The notes: a model not told the origin generated them from the sequence alone. Counted from the stretch's first letter, positions 10,426 to 21,936 are shown. The stretch is DNA of 64,000 nt from Harringtonia aguacate (GCA_014183095.1 JACCPH010000029.1:1-64000), one strand, 5' to 3'. Numbers and translations: made by a program.

Positions 10426-11672
10426 ATGGTTTGCTTGAGCAAGCTATCTGTGGCTGCCTTAGTCGCTGTTGCGGCGGCCCATCCGGGCGAGTCACACAAT
10501 GAAGACCACATGAAGCGCGAGATCGTTGCGCGCAATCATGCCGCCCGTATGGCAGCCCGGTCTCTTGGCTCGTGTGCCAACAGCGAGTCCGCTCGCGCTC
10601 TCAAGCAGCGGTCTCTGAAGCGCCGCGCCGAGAAGGTCAAGGCACTGCGCGAACGAAAGAGCATCAAGACATGTGAGTCGTATTTCCGTCGTGCCACAGT
10701 TTGCAACCCCCCATCTAATCATATTGTTTCTCGATAGCGCCCCAAAAGTATCGTCGTGACCTCGAGGATCTCCAGGCCTGGGAGGAAGTCAATCACAACA
10801 TGACCGGCACCTATGAATACGACATGTTTACATCTCTCTCCACTGTCTTTGACGCCAACACTTCTTGCATCCTCGCACCCGAAATCACCGATGGCCCTTA
10901 CTATGTCGTTGGCGAGTACCTCCGCAGCAACGTCAAGGAAGACTTGTACTGCGATGGCGTCGACTTGTTCCTGGAGGCACAGTATGTCGACATCAACACC
11001 TGCGAGCCTGTCCCTGCCGTTGCTGTTGATGTCTGGAACTGCAATGCTACCGGCACATATGCCGGAATCAGCACTTCCGGCAACTACGCTGCTGGCGGTT
11101 ACAATTCCACCTACCTGCGCGGCATCCAGCTGACCGACCACGATGGTGTCGTCTCCTTTGAGACCATTTTCCCGGGCCACTATTCTGGTCGTGCCACGCA
11201 CACGCATCTGCTGGCACACTCCAATGCCACTGTGGAGAAGAATGGTACAATCTCCGTGTGGAACGCGCCGGTGACGCATATTGGGCAGCTGTTCTGGCCA
11301 GAGGCTCTGCGCTCGGCAGTCGAAGCTACATACCCGTACAACACCAACACGCAGGATGTTGTGAGCAATGACGACGATATGTGGAGCATTGTGCAGGCAG
11401 ACAGCAGCTATGACCCATTCCCGCAGTTTGTCTACCTAGGCGAAGACGTCACGGATGGGCTGTTTGCATGGATCCAGATCGGCGTCAACGTGAGCGCCGA
11501 CTACACTTCGGACAGCTACTATAGCGTGGCGGCATACCTGGATGCTGATGGTGGACATACCACGGGAAACACTGTCGGTGGCAGTGACGGAGGTAACGGG
11601 ACCGCGCCGTCTGGCGGGTTTGGGTCAGGCACGGCCGGTACCCTGCTTCCATCCGAGACAGCTTCGGCTTGA
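10426..11672 (+). CDS. Secreted intradiol ring-cleavage dioxygenase
   Basis: Two exons, 10426-10672 and 10738-11672 (393 aa). The N-terminus MVCLSKLSVAALVAVAAAHP is a signal peptide, followed by a basic propeptide-like region rich in KR. The dioxygenase domain spans about residues 120-300: GPYYVVGEYLR supplies the first iron-ligand tyrosine region and GRATHTHLLAH the His-x-His iron ligands. Fungal extracellular members open catechol-type rings between the hydroxyls with non-haem Fe(III), acting on lignin- or plant-derived phenols. The C-terminus is a Gly/Ser/Thr-rich tail (GGSDGGNGTAPSGGFGSG), probably a flexible or glycosylated linker; no binding module follows it. Preceded by a TATA box. 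Confidence 0.9.
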
Positions 11673-12151
11673 GCTCATTGAAATCGTTTCTTATTATGAA
11701 CGGATTGTTTCCCTTCTACTTTGGTAAATTTTGTCTTTTCGAATTTAGGCTTGTATTTTACGAACTTCTAGTCCAATGAAAAAAAAAAATACTTGGGCTC
11801 ATTCTTGGAGTATTTCGGTTCCTAATCCCTGTCATTTTCAAGTTGTTGTGTCAAATTGGCCACCTACAATTTGCCAATTTAACGTCGGAGTTACTTAGTT
11901 AATGTTGCAGTGATCCGCCCGTTTACCTTGGCTCTCATTTAATGCGTTATAACTGCCGGTTCTAGCTTCCGTCTACCTACCGATAAGCTTATCAGTTTTT
12001 GTCAGTCTTCGGTAGTGGCCGAGAGCTACTTATCTGACCGGAAACCACCGAGCTCCAAACAACTACGTGTATACACCTGTTCTTTCTTTCCATATTTTTT
12101 TCAAATTGTTAAACATCGTAACTACATATCTTACGAGTAGCATCGCCACTC
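11673..12151. other. Intergenic region, promoter of the ring-opening amidohydrolase
   Basis: No gene. Contains an A-tract near 11779-11788 and the GATA-box group described separately. Confidence 0.45.
11982..12034. promoter_or_regulatory. Paired GATA boxes (AreA/NIT2-type)
   Basis: A perfect 12-bp palindrome GATAAGCTTATC at 11982-11993 presents two inverted GATAAG boxes. A third copy (CTTATC, 12029-12034) follows 35 bp later. They sit 118-170 bp before the amidohydrolase ATG. AreA/NIT2-type regulators favour closely paired GATA boxes. The sequence match is certain; its function is inferred. Confidence 0.5.
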
Positions 12152-13256
12152 ATGTTCCCTGTTAATATTTTAAAGTTTCCCACTTCGTCGCCTTCCGATG
12201 TGACTCCCCTGGAACAGCTCGAGTCATTAGGCTACAAAACAAACGACATATTAGCAATTGTCGGCAAAACAGAGGGTGGGTTAAGAATGTTATTGCACCC
12301 GCTTCAATGCACCAAATATGGCTGACATGAAAAATCTCGCTACAGGCAATGGCTGCGTAAATGACTTCTCTAGGACGCTGGCTTCCACGGTGTGGGAGCG
12401 GCTACTTCCCCCGCAGGCGGTAACCATTTTCTCCGGTGGAACTGAGGGCGTCCTAAGTCCGCATGTGACATTTGTCGTGCGGGATGATCGCTTAGCAAAT
12501 TCTAGCAGCTTACGGGCAGCAGTTGGCCGCACACGCCATCTTGATCCTCACGAAATTGGCACCAACAAGCACGCCCACGAAGTTCGGACCACCGTTCAGG
12601 CCATGGTAGCTGCAGCGGGCCTGAGGGTTGACGATGTCCATCTGGTTTTGATCAAGTGCCCGCTACTCACATCAAGCAAAATTTCAGCGATCCGACAGCA
12701 GGGAAAGACACCAATTACCACAGATACGTACGAGTCCATGGCGAAGTCTCGGTATGCCTGTGCTGTTGGTATCGCTGCGGCACTGGGTGAAATTAAGGTC
12801 GATGCCGTCAACGAAGTCATGACATCAACAAATTCCTCACCGGTTTGGAGTTCTAAGGCTAGCTGCAGCTCCGGCGCAGAACTCGAAGATAATCATATCT
12901 TGGTTCTGGCATCAGACAGTTCTGTTGTTACAAAGGGGCTGAGAGCTACCTCTGGATACATGGCCGATGCCATAGATGTGGCGCCTTTGATGAAGTGCTT
13001 GGATCAAGTGCGCAAAGAAGGAGGCCAGGTTGTGCAGGTATTTGTCAAGGCCGAAGCTGATCCTACCGGCCTCATACGGAACCAACGGCACACGATGAAT
13101 ACAGACAGTGATATCCACAGCACGCGTCATGCTCGGGCAGCCGTAGGTGGACTGGTTGCAGGCTTGGTGGGAGATACTTGTATGTACGTGAGTGGGGGTG
13201 CCGAAGGACAAGGGCCTCCGGGTGGTGGAAGTCTATGTGTTGTCTACCGTATTTAA
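12152..13256 (+). CDS. Ring-opening amidohydrolase (barbiturase / cyanuric acid hydrolase family)
   Basis: Two exons, 12152-12275 and 12346-13256, 344 aa, close to the ~360 aa of AtzD and TrzD. Splicing rebuilds the first Lys motif (VGKTEGNGCVNDFSR) across the intron. The family's repeated Ser motifs are visible: FSGGTEGVLSPH near residue 71 and YVSGGAEGQGPPGGG at the C-terminus, plus FVKAEADPTG...HARAAVGGLVAG before it. AtzD-family enzymes have three internal repeats, each with a Ser-Lys pair, and open cyanuric acid or barbituric acid rings. The sequence alone does not say which; barbiturate (oxidative pyrimidine breakdown) or an undescribed cyclic imide is possible. Mostly known from bacteria, with few fungal members. 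The adjacent aminotransferase and permease suggest nitrogen recovery. Confidence 0.88.
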
Positions 13257-13794
13257 TTTCTGTTGTCTTGGCGCAGACGTTGCACTGGAGTTTCCGACTG
13301 GCTACATGAATGTTCTCGCATGACTATTGATTGACAGTGGTACCGCCCAGTGATAGGCTGTTGTTGGCCAGAGTCATGCCTAGGACATGTTTCTCTCAGG
13401 CCGAAGTGTATGGTCCGAAGAGGGCTTGACCATGAGATTTGCCAACAGTGTTGTTCCTAGAGGCAAAGCCCTTGATGAGACCCAATGTCTCGTTTCCATA
13501 GAAGCCTCTCAATGCTGACCGTATTTCATGTTATTACGCCGTCTTTACCGCCAGGTCGTTTGAGGATGCTCTTCGTTTTGAACACAACAATGAAATTGAG
13601 GTTATCAATTCGAATAATGTTATGGAGGCTATCAAATTTAGCAAAGGAGCTGGACGACTCGGAAATTTCAAATCGAATGGGAAACTGCACATAATCAGGA
13701 CGGATGTTTGCGTGAAATAATTGTATAACTACTACGATGTGGTTATACGACATAAACTATATATCAATGAGAAAACTTTCTGGTTTTTGCCTTC
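13257..13794. other. Intergenic region between convergent genes
   Basis: The stretch lies between the convergent amidohydrolase and aminotransferase genes. Apart from the orphan open frame at 13502-13720, listed separately, I recognise nothing. Confidence 0.35.
13502..13720 (+). pseudogene. Orphan open frame, possible gene C-terminus
   Basis: A 72-codon plus-strand frame ends at TAA 13718-13720 and is bounded upstream by TAG 13499-13501. It has no ATG near its start. The translation looks protein-like, with charged and aliphatic runs such as FEDALRFEHNNEIEVINSNN and, further on, FSKGAGRLGNF and KLHIIRTDVCVK. I do not recognise the family. It could be the 3' exon of a small gene or the remnant of a broken one. 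The region upstream gives no matching exon that I can see. Confidence 0.3.
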
Positions 13795-15306
13795 CTACTT
13801 TTTAAGATATGGTGCAGCGACTACATCGGTAGCGGCTTTCAATCTCGACACGATATCGCGAATCGTTTCTTCTGTCACCACGAATGGAGGGCACACCACG
13901 ACCGAATCCACTTTCCAGGTTCCAGGAAACCCCATATTGCGCAGGACCTGCAGTCCATGATTTAACAATGCCTCCTCTACTACACGTCCCGAGAAGTCAT
14001 CATCGTGCGGGAAGGGGGTACGTGTCTTTGGGTCCAGCATGTATTCAACAGCCCAGAATAATCCACGTCCACGGATATCTCCGACTAGAGGGTGTCCTCC
14101 TAGCTCATCGTGGAGGAGTTTTCCCAGCATTGTGCCCATTTTTTGGACATTAGCCAGAAGACCTTCACGGCTGATAATTTTTTGGACCACAAGCGCAGCC
14201 GAACAGGCAGCTGGGTGAGACTGTGGTAACGAGCAGTTAGAACTCTGATAATGACCTGCATATGAGGCGTGCCTGAATTTTAAGAAGGGGGCAATGTAAT
14301 ACCTGAAAGGTATGGCCCCCAGCCAGGGCTCCAGACGGTGTTGCAATAACGTCGAAAATTTTCTGGTGTACAAGGACCGCCGAGCAAGGAATAAATCCAC
14401 CACCGAGAGACTTCCCGACCATCTGCAAATCTGGTCCACGAATACCCTCTTGCTGCCAGGCATGGAGGGTTCCTGTTCTGTTCATCCCGCACATAACCTA
14501 GACACGGTTGATTAGCATACATGGCCAGAAATGGTTGGTCAATGAAGACGGACCTCATCCAACACCAGCAGGATATCATATTTATCACAAATCTCCCTGA
14601 CTGCCTGAAAGTACCCTTTCACTGCCGGCACGCACGCCAGTGTCGAACCGGACACCGTCTCAGCTATGAACGCAGCGACAGTTTCTGGTCCGAGACGATG
14701 AATTTCATCCTCGATTTGCTTTGAGAGTCTCTTGACATAGGCCTCGTCTGACTCGCCATCAAGCTTTCCTCTATATCCGTAGCATGCGTCGACAAATGTC
14801 ACATTAGAAGACAGCCAGTGCTGGTATATTTTACGCCGACCCTCGTGTCCTGAAACACTAAGAGCGCCGACTGTATTGCCGTGGTAACTTTGTTTCCGGG
14901 CAATATAGTTGATTCTTTGAGGCTGTCCTCGGGCTGTCCAGTATTGTGTCGATAACTTCAACACCGTGTCAGTTGCCTCGCTCCCGGAACCGAGGAAGAT
15001 GGCCTTGCTCAAGCCTCCTGGGTGGCCTTTCAAGATGTGTGCAGCCAGTTCTTCGGTCGTATCCTCACTAAAGCCCCCACCGGAAAACAGATAGCCAACT
15101 TTCTGCAGTTGTTTGCTCACTGCATCCGCAACTTCAGGGACATCATGTCCGAGACATGCCACAGCCGGCCCTCCGGTAGCATCGATGATGGTCCGTCCGT
15201 CATCGAGGGTCAATGTTAGTCCGGACTGAGAGACGACTTTGAGGGGCTTTCTCCCAAATGAGCGATGGAATATATGAGAGTTGTCAAAGAACTGGTCCAA
15301 AGCCAT
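13795..15306 (-). CDS. Class-III PLP aminotransferase (module 1)
   Basis: Three exons on the minus strand: 14554-15306, 14303-14497, 13795-14220 (457 aa). The ATG at 15306 (MALDQFF) is chosen; the frame extends upstream only to a TTG. Fold-type-I, class-III signatures are present: GSGSEATDTVLKL (PLP phosphate region), SYHGNTVGALSVSG, LLVLDEV with the PLP-ring Asp, and GKSLGGGFIPCSAVLVHQK with the catalytic lysine in MVGKSLGGG. Members move amino groups from omega-amino acids, beta-alanine, GABA or amines to a keto acid. The substrate here is not determined. It is divergently placed from the permease at 16060 and shares a GATA-rich promoter with it. Confidence 0.9.
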
Positions 15307-16059
15307 TTTTTCTGCTGGTATTGTCAATCGACGAAGTTGTAGATGATGACTGACTACTGGCTTGAACTGTGAGCCAAGCAGTTGTATCAACCTTTGCTCT
15401 TTTAACGATTTAACGCTTCAGTAGTAAATCGGTTCCATGCAGTCACCCTATCAAATCGCGCCGGAGCCGCCCAACGGAGCCGTCTATGGAATTAACTCTC
15501 GTGAACTAGCAGGGCATACGTAAACGCATTATTTGCGGATACCCGAGTCAACCCTATCGGTTTCTCCATTTCGGGTTATCGGGCATGCCACTCAAAAAGA
15601 TGGCTGCAAAAGTGGAACAGCATCAGGATTCAATTGCGAGGATAGGCGCACAAAATCCGCGCCAGAGCCGCCCATCGTCCGTGCACGCAAACACCATCTA
15701 CTTTGGTTCGCCAGCTTCTTATCAATGAAGCTAACGCCAAACCTCTTGTCTGGTGATAAAGATGCCAACCATAACCTCGAGGCTTTCGAGCAATCCCGGT
15801 CACCTATCTCTAAGTTAAAGACATCTACATCTCATATTACCACTACCAAGCTAGCGAACGACATAAAGTTGGTGGGCCATGATAAGGAAGACAGGACAGA
15901 CATCCTCGGACAAGGGGTCTCCATTCCGCTGCAGATGCGCCGACACATGCGTATGCACCCAGGACGCATAAAGACAGCCCTATCCTTCAATTTCGCAGAT
16001 GGGTGAACTGCTACCCTTCAAGTTTTCAAACCCGTCGCCAGAAACCAAGAAAGCATACC
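15307..16059. promoter_or_regulatory. Divergent promoter with GATA boxes and a direct repeat
   Basis: Shared region between the aminotransferase (minus) and permease (plus). GATA-type boxes on either strand lie at 15448-15453, 15719-15724, 15754-15759, 15804-15809 and 15880-15886. A ~24-bp imperfect direct repeat containing GAGCCGCCCA lies at 15453-15476 and about 15653-15677 and could bind a zinc-cluster regulator. No gene is supported; an open frame at 15533-16006 lacks recognisable motifs. Confidence 0.4.
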
Positions 16060-17952
16060 ATGTCTTCCTTGACTCAACGGAGTAGCTCTGAGAAGCAAGC
16101 TACCCCCCATGCTTCCGCCAATGTAGATGTTGCTACTGGCTCGGAGGAAATATGGACAGACGACCATACCAAACGGAAGTTGAGGCCGCGTCATATTCAG
16201 CTCATTGGTATCGCTGGCACCATTGGCACGGCGTAAGCAGACCGGCTTTCAATAGAGCTGAGCTCGACAAAACTCGCGACTGACATATCCAATTGCAGTC
16301 TCTTTGTTAACATCGGCCGAGGATTGATTGCCGGAGGTCCAGCTAGTTTGTTTATCGCGTACTCACTATGGTCAGTTCAAGTTCGCTTTGATGTCTGCTG
16401 TTCTTCAAATCCTCTGGCTTACAGTATGTTCTCGTTGTACAGGTGCCCTGTTGTGATGTGCATATCTTTCTGCATGGCAGAGATGGGAACATACCTGCCT
16501 ATTTCCTCGCCATTCATTCGCTTTGCGGGGCGGTTTGTCGACGAAGCTTTTGGGGTTGCTGCGGGTTACAACTTTTTTATTTTTCAAGCGTCTCTGGGTA
16601 TGTTTATCACAACCTCTGGCAGGCACCTTTAACGGCACCTTTCAAAAGGAGACGAATTCATGTAAGACATACTGACAATATGTGCTCTCATTCCAGTTCC
16701 CTATGAAATCACAGTGTGCAACCTTGTCATCCGCTACTGGACCGATGCCATTCCCGTCTGGGGTATCTGTCTGATATTCCTCACACTCTACGCCTTCCTC
16801 AACTACTTCAACGTGTCTGTTTACGGAGAGGCCGAGTTTTGGCTGTCGATTGGTAAGGTTATCCTAATTATCGGTCTCATAATTTACACGTTCATTGCCA
16901 TGGTTGGGGGCAATCCCAAGCATGACGTCTTCGGCTTTCGATACTGGAAAAACCCCGGGTCATTCACGACACTTTACCGCGAAGGAGACACTGGACGCTT
17001 CCTTGGATTTCTGTACTGTCTTGTTCAAGCTGCCTTTGCAGTCGCCGGGCCGGAATATGTATCCATGTGCGCAGGCGAGGCAGTGAATCCCCGCAAGGTG
17101 CTGCCCAAAGCGTACCGGTCTATCTTCTGGCGACTTACCACATTTTTCATGCTGGGATCGTTGTCTGTGGGCATATTGGTTCCATACAACGACCAGAAGC
17201 TCATTGACGCATACGATAAAAGCGCATCTGGCGCTGCAGCCTCGCCATTCGTGCGTTCGATGGACAGACTTGACATTCCAATTCTGCCACACATTGTCAA
17301 CTTTCTCATCCTGACCTCCGCGTTCAGTGCCGGAAACAGTACTCTCTACTGTGCTACCCGTAGTTTGTACGGCCTAGCACTAGAGGGCAAGGCGCCCCGG
17401 TTTCTCTCGAAATGCAACAGAGCCGGTGTCCCGTATTGGTGTGTCACTGTTGTCTTCTGCATAGGTCAACTTGCATGGCTCCAGGTGAACAACTCAGCAA
17501 ACGTGGTCCTGACCTGGTTTGTATCTCTGGTCACGGCTTCACAACTCATCAACTTTTGTGTCATCTCATACACATACATTCGGTTTAAAAAAGCGTGTGC
17601 AGCCCAGGACATCTCTCGGGACTTACTTCCATACAAAGCGCCTTTTCAGCCGTTCGCGGCATGGTTCGCTTTAATCGCTTGTGCCATAGTGGTGGTCATT
17701 GGCGGCTGGTCCATATTTATCGACGACAATTTCACCGTGGCCGACTTCCTCTTCCAATATCTGATGCTCTTTGTTTTCCCGGTCGTATTTGTGGCCTGGA
17801 AAATTCTCAAGCGTTCCAGATGGCTGTCTCCCACCGAGGTTGATCTGACGACCGGTGTGCGAGCTATTGAAGAATACACAGCTGCATATAACTCTATAGA
17901 GACCTCGCGGTCGAAGGCTGGTCGGCTGGTCGATAAACTTTTCTTAGTATAG
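16060..17952 (+). CDS. Amino-acid permease, APC superfamily (module 1)
   Basis: Four exons: 16060-16232, 16299-16370, 16443-16597, 16697-17952 (551 aa). The first membrane segment carries the YAT-family helix-break signature RHIQLIGIAGTIGTALFVNI, spliced across intron 1. About twelve hydrophobic segments follow; FRYWKNPGSF and the GPEYVSMCAGEAVNPRKVLP loop are typical of fungal YAT permeases. It would import an amino acid by proton symport at the plasma membrane. The substrate cannot be read from sequence. Divergent from the class-III aminotransferase, followed tail-to-tail by a regulator: a transporter-enzyme-regulator set. Confidence 0.92.
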
Positions 17953-18096
17953 CGGCTCGTTACGATGTTTTTATTTCAGGAGGAGGGGGGGTGAGTTTCA
18001 TGATTTGAATTCCTAACAGCCACATCCATACCATTCTTAGCAGTGGTTACTATCGCAAGAAACTGACAATGAAATTTTATCCCTGGGTATATATGT

Positions 18097-19676
18097 TCAT
18101 GTCAGTGAAAGATTCCACTTTTTCCTTCTCATCACATCTTTCCAGACAACGTCCCTTCCCAAAAGGCGAAGATGCCAGAACTCTTCCAAAACTCCTAGGG
18201 CAGCAGTGAAGTTGCCAAGGTGTCTAAAGTCGACAATGGCTTGCATTTTCCCTCTAATAGCCTCAATAAACTCCGGATTCGTGGTTTCACCGCCAGACAT
18301 GAAAAGAGGAAAGAGGAGTGCGCTTTCAACGAGACATTTTTCTGGTAGGAGCACCAAACGTTCGACGGTCTCGCGGACGGCAGTATCAATCCTGCTCTGA
18401 AGAAGATCATTTTCCATCAAATGGTTCCTGTCCATTACCCGATAAAGATGAATCAAGGCCGCGCTGCGATACATTTCTGCAAGCTTGATAAGATCATCTG
18501 ATGGGCGCACAGAAGAGAAGCTTCCGGACCGCCAAGAGACAAGCTGGTCCTCCAGGCATCGTGCCCTGTTCAGGAATTCAACATGGGTTACTGGATCTTT
18601 GGCGTATTCCAACATGTCGACATTCAGAACACTTGTCTCCGAAACCAGATACATAATTTTGGATCCAAGCCCAAAGAGGCTGTCAGGAGGCTCTTGTTCA
18701 TCGAAGAGCCAGTAGTGGCCGGCCACAATAAGAGGTTTCCTGTCTTCTACTATTGTTGCCATGATGTCGTGGTATGCAAAGCTTCGGAGGACCCATCTTC
18801 CTTCAAACGAGTTAAATGGGCGGAAATCAAAATTTGTCGTATTGTCAGGGAGTGTGCAGACAGAGCGAATGATATCCCGGGCACCCTTGACATGTGTATA
18901 CCATTGTTTGGTGTCCCCAGATACACTCTCCAAGGCACATTGTACGAGACAGCAAGCCAGCCCGATCTCTGGCTGGCGATGTAGACTCGGTAGGGATGTT
19001 GCAAACGACCTGAGTGCAGTTCCCCGACATTGCAGTGCGAGTGGTCCGTATGACTGATCTCGGAGTGCGAGATGTGTCGATGACCAGGCTAGAATTGTGT
19101 CTAGAAAGACAGGAGACTCCATTGCCAATGGCAGAAATACCGACAAAAAACAGTTGTTTTCCATATTGGTGCTGATGAGTGCCGCTAGTGTTTGTGTGTA
19201 GTACCGCAAGATGAGCCTCTGACGAGACACTCCGTCATCGACCGAGCCACGGCCGACATTTTGCAGGCAGAAAGAAGAAATATCTGGGTTAACGGTAGTG
19301 ATGCAGAGGCTTGATGACTCAGATTCTGCGTTGCCGTTGTGTGGACTGATTAGAGGAGGGCGGCCTCGCTTCCGCGGCCGTCGAGGATCCTCCCTCCGAC
19401 AGACGAAATTTAGGCGACGGCAGGCATCGCACACGGGGTAATTCTGGTCACACCGCTTTTTCCTTCAATTTGTTAGGTTATCTGGAATTGTGACAACCGA
19501 GACCTGAGTTCCTGGCTGGACCTTGACACCCCAAACTCGGCGAGGCACACATACCGATCCCTACACGTCAAACAGCCGCTGCGTAAGCGTGTGCCAGATG
19601 GCAGTGTCTGTGATTGCTGCATATGCTCCTCTTGTCGTATTTCTTGTAAACCTAGCTCCACAGGGGATCCCATCAA
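18097..19676 (-). CDS. Zn2Cys6 transcription factor (module 1)
   Basis: Two exons, 19555-19676 and 18097-19462 (495 aa). The zinc cluster is rebuilt across the intron: Cys35, 38, 45, 52, 55, 62 (CX2CX6CX6CX2CX6C), followed by a basic RRPRKRGRPP segment resembling an AT-hook. The rest matches the Fungal_trans_2 (ARCA-like) type: long helical domain with QRLILRYYTQTLAALIS and LDTILAWSSTHLALRD. Such proteins often control neighbouring catabolic genes. It lies between the two aminotransferase/permease sets and could regulate either. GATAAG (19750-19755) and CACGTG (19763-19768) lie in its short upstream region. Confidence 0.9.
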
Positions 19677-19955
19677 TGGACAGCTTGAAAAGCATGCAAG
19701 GACAAGTATCCTAGCTGATGACCTCGATCTGCGGATTGGTGTTTGGCCTGATAAGATGGAAACACGTGCACCTTGTTGACTAGCCTAGGATAACTGTAAT
19801 GATTAGATATCCTTAGTTATCTTTCCATAATGTAGTTGAGTAATAAAACCCGGTTTATCTACAGAAGCGCAGCAATTGGCAAGCGTCTCTAAAGCACAGA
19901 TAACTGTTGAGTGACTGTCAGGCTAACTGCTTCATCCCTTTTGAAATATCTCGCG

Positions 19956-21422
19956 TTATGCTTTCAGCTCATCTTCATACAAAGACAAGAATTCAGCAAC
20001 AGCACTGACAAACGTCGCAACATTATTGCCAGTTATGACCAGATTAAGTGGCGTATAACCGCGACTGGCCATGTAGATTCCCTTCTCTAACATGAAATGG
20101 TAGTAGAGATTATGCCAAAGAGGAGCCTCTGGCCCCGTAAATCGCAGATTGAGCATGCTGCCACGACTAGCAATAAACACCTTGGGAAGCAGCAAGGCGG
20201 GCTTTCCCTCGCCAGCATAAAGACGTGTTTCTCTGGTAAAGCTGTCGACCTCGAGGACATTCTGTAAATGTTTGGCGTTCTCTTGAGGATATATCCCCGT
20301 GTCAAACAGAGCTTTGGTCAGACCAGCCTTCATGCGATCGCCTAGGGCGTTTAAGCGATGAACAGCATCTGCATCGTAGATGTCAAGAGCAGCAACGCCG
20401 GCGTGCATGGTGAAAACGTTGTTGTTATAAGTTCCTGGATGCATGAGACGCTTGGAGGCACCCAACTCGGGATCAAATGTGGACATGATGTCTCGGCGGC
20501 CGCCAAAGGCGCCGAATGTCATGCCACCGCCGATCCATTTGCCAAATGTCATCAAGTCTGCCTTCAGTCCCAAGGTCTGAAGAGTTCCTGATGGTCCAAG
20601 TCGAGATGACATCACTTCGTCTGCAATCAGCAGTGCTCCCAGACGATCGGCTGTCTGCCGCAGATAAGCGAGGAATTCCGGGCTTGCGGGACGACAGCCA
20701 CCGGAGCCCTGAACCGGTTCAACCAGTATGGCGGCGAGACTGTCTTTTGGCAAAGAAGCAACAACGGCCTTTGTTTCGTCGATGTTGTTGAACGGTGCGG
20801 CAACAAATTCGTGTGGCAAATTCATAGTTTTGAAGGGGGGAGGTTTTCCAGCAGCAGCATCTTCACCGTTCATCCAGCGGCAGAGGTCCATGGGAAAGAT
20901 AAAAGTACCGCCGTGGTAGCCACTGGTGAATACCAGAATTGTCTTGCGACCCGTCCATGCGACTGCCGCGCCGATGGCGAATGTGTTAGATTCGGTACCG
21001 GAATTGGTGAAGCGAATCAAGTCCACGCCTCCGGGAGAAAACCGCTTTACGAACTTCTCGGCGAGTTTCTTTTCGCACACTGACTCGCCACCATAATTCC
21101 AGCCCGATTGTATGGCAGTTTGCAGCGCTTCGCCGATGGTTGGGTGTGAGTGCCCAAAGAGGCCAGCGCTAAATTCGCCGAGAAAGTCGATGTAGGTGTT
21201 TGCGTCTGCCGACGTGAGGGTGTTGCCCGTTCCTGATTTGATTGATAGAGGGTACGGCTCCGAGTATAGAACTGTACGCGTGTTGCCACCAGGCATGTGT
21301 TTTCTAGAAGCCTCGTGCAGTTGGCCAGAAATCTGGTTGTGCTCACAGAAGGTAGCATGAGCCTGGGCCACGGCCTTGGCCAAACTGCTGGGCTTTTCGG
21401 ACTCGACGTGATGAGGAGACAT
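19956..21422 (-). CDS. Class-III aminotransferase, glutamate-1-semialdehyde-aminomutase-like (module 2)
   Basis: Intronless, 488 aa from the ATG at 21422 (MSPHHVESEK); an in-frame ATG at 21485 would add 21 residues and cannot be excluded. HMPGGNTRTVLYSEPYPL, FTNSGTESN, SGYHGGTF, LIADEVMSSR and MTFGKWIGGGMTFGAFGG are the hallmarks of the GSA-aminomutase-like branch, with the catalytic lysine in FGKWIGGG. In fungi, which do not make haem through GSA, such proteins are thought to be transaminases acting on beta-amino acids or similar substrates. Co-oriented with the permease upstream at 23658. It is a different subfamily from the 13795-15306 enzyme, so the two are not recent duplicates. Confidence 0.9.
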   Translation of the reverse strand: MSPHHVESEKPSSLAKAVAQAHATFCEHNQISGQLHEASRKHMPGGNTRTVLYSEPYPLSIKSGTGNTLTSADANTYIDFLGEFSAGLFGHSHPTIGEALQTAIQSGWNYGGESVCEKKLAEKFVKRFSPGGVDLIRFTNSGTESNTFAIGAAVAWTGRKTILVFTSGYHGGTFIFPMDLCRWMNGEDAAAGKPPPFKTMNLPHEFVAAPFNNIDETKAVVASLPKDSLAAILVEPVQGSGGCRPASPEFLAYLRQTADRLGALLIADEVMSSRLGPSGTLQTLGLKADLMTFGKWIGGGMTFGAFGGRRDIMSTFDPELGASKRLMHPGTYNNNVFTMHAGVAALDIYDADAVHRLNALGDRMKAGLTKALFDTGIYPQENAKHLQNVLEVDSFTRETRLYAGEGKPALLLPKVFIASRGSMLNLRFTGPEAPLWHNLYYHFMLEKGIYMASRGYTPLNLVITGNNVATFVSAVAEFLSLYEDELKA

Positions 21423-21936
21423 TGCGAAATTGATGAAAACTGTAAGATGGTCAAAGACCCAACCAAAATCGATCCATTTCCCCATTCATTGCAACCTGAT
21501 AGCCTTTTCTGTTCTTCATATACGGCCAGGTAGAGCTTGAGTATGGACACCCAAGCACTGATTTCTATTGGTCTATGCCGCCGACACTAAACAATGTCAA
21601 CGCCGAGATCTTCGGTCTCAGCGATAAACGGGCACCTATCTTACCGAGCAGTAGAGATGGGGGATATGAGTTGTGACGTGTTCCTCGTATCTCTGCACGG
21701 GATGAAAATGTTTGTGTACAAAAATTGTCCTTTTGATAAAAATAGAGGAACTAATTGAATACAGTAAAGCGAGAGGTGTCTGTAAGATATGATTTCACTG
21801 CCCTGTGGAGAATAGCCCACAAATGCCACACACAGCAATATCTACCACATTTTAGCGCAGTTTTACAGTGATCGTAAATGGTTTCTATTCACATAACTAC
21901 CAAGCAGACTCCTAGATAAAGCAATACTGCCATAAA
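21423..21936. other. Intergenic region
   Basis: Between two minus-strand genes. It holds the 3' end of the permease and the promoter of the aminotransferase. GATAAA-type boxes occur near 21623, 21736 and 21914. No gene is recognised. Confidence 0.35.
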
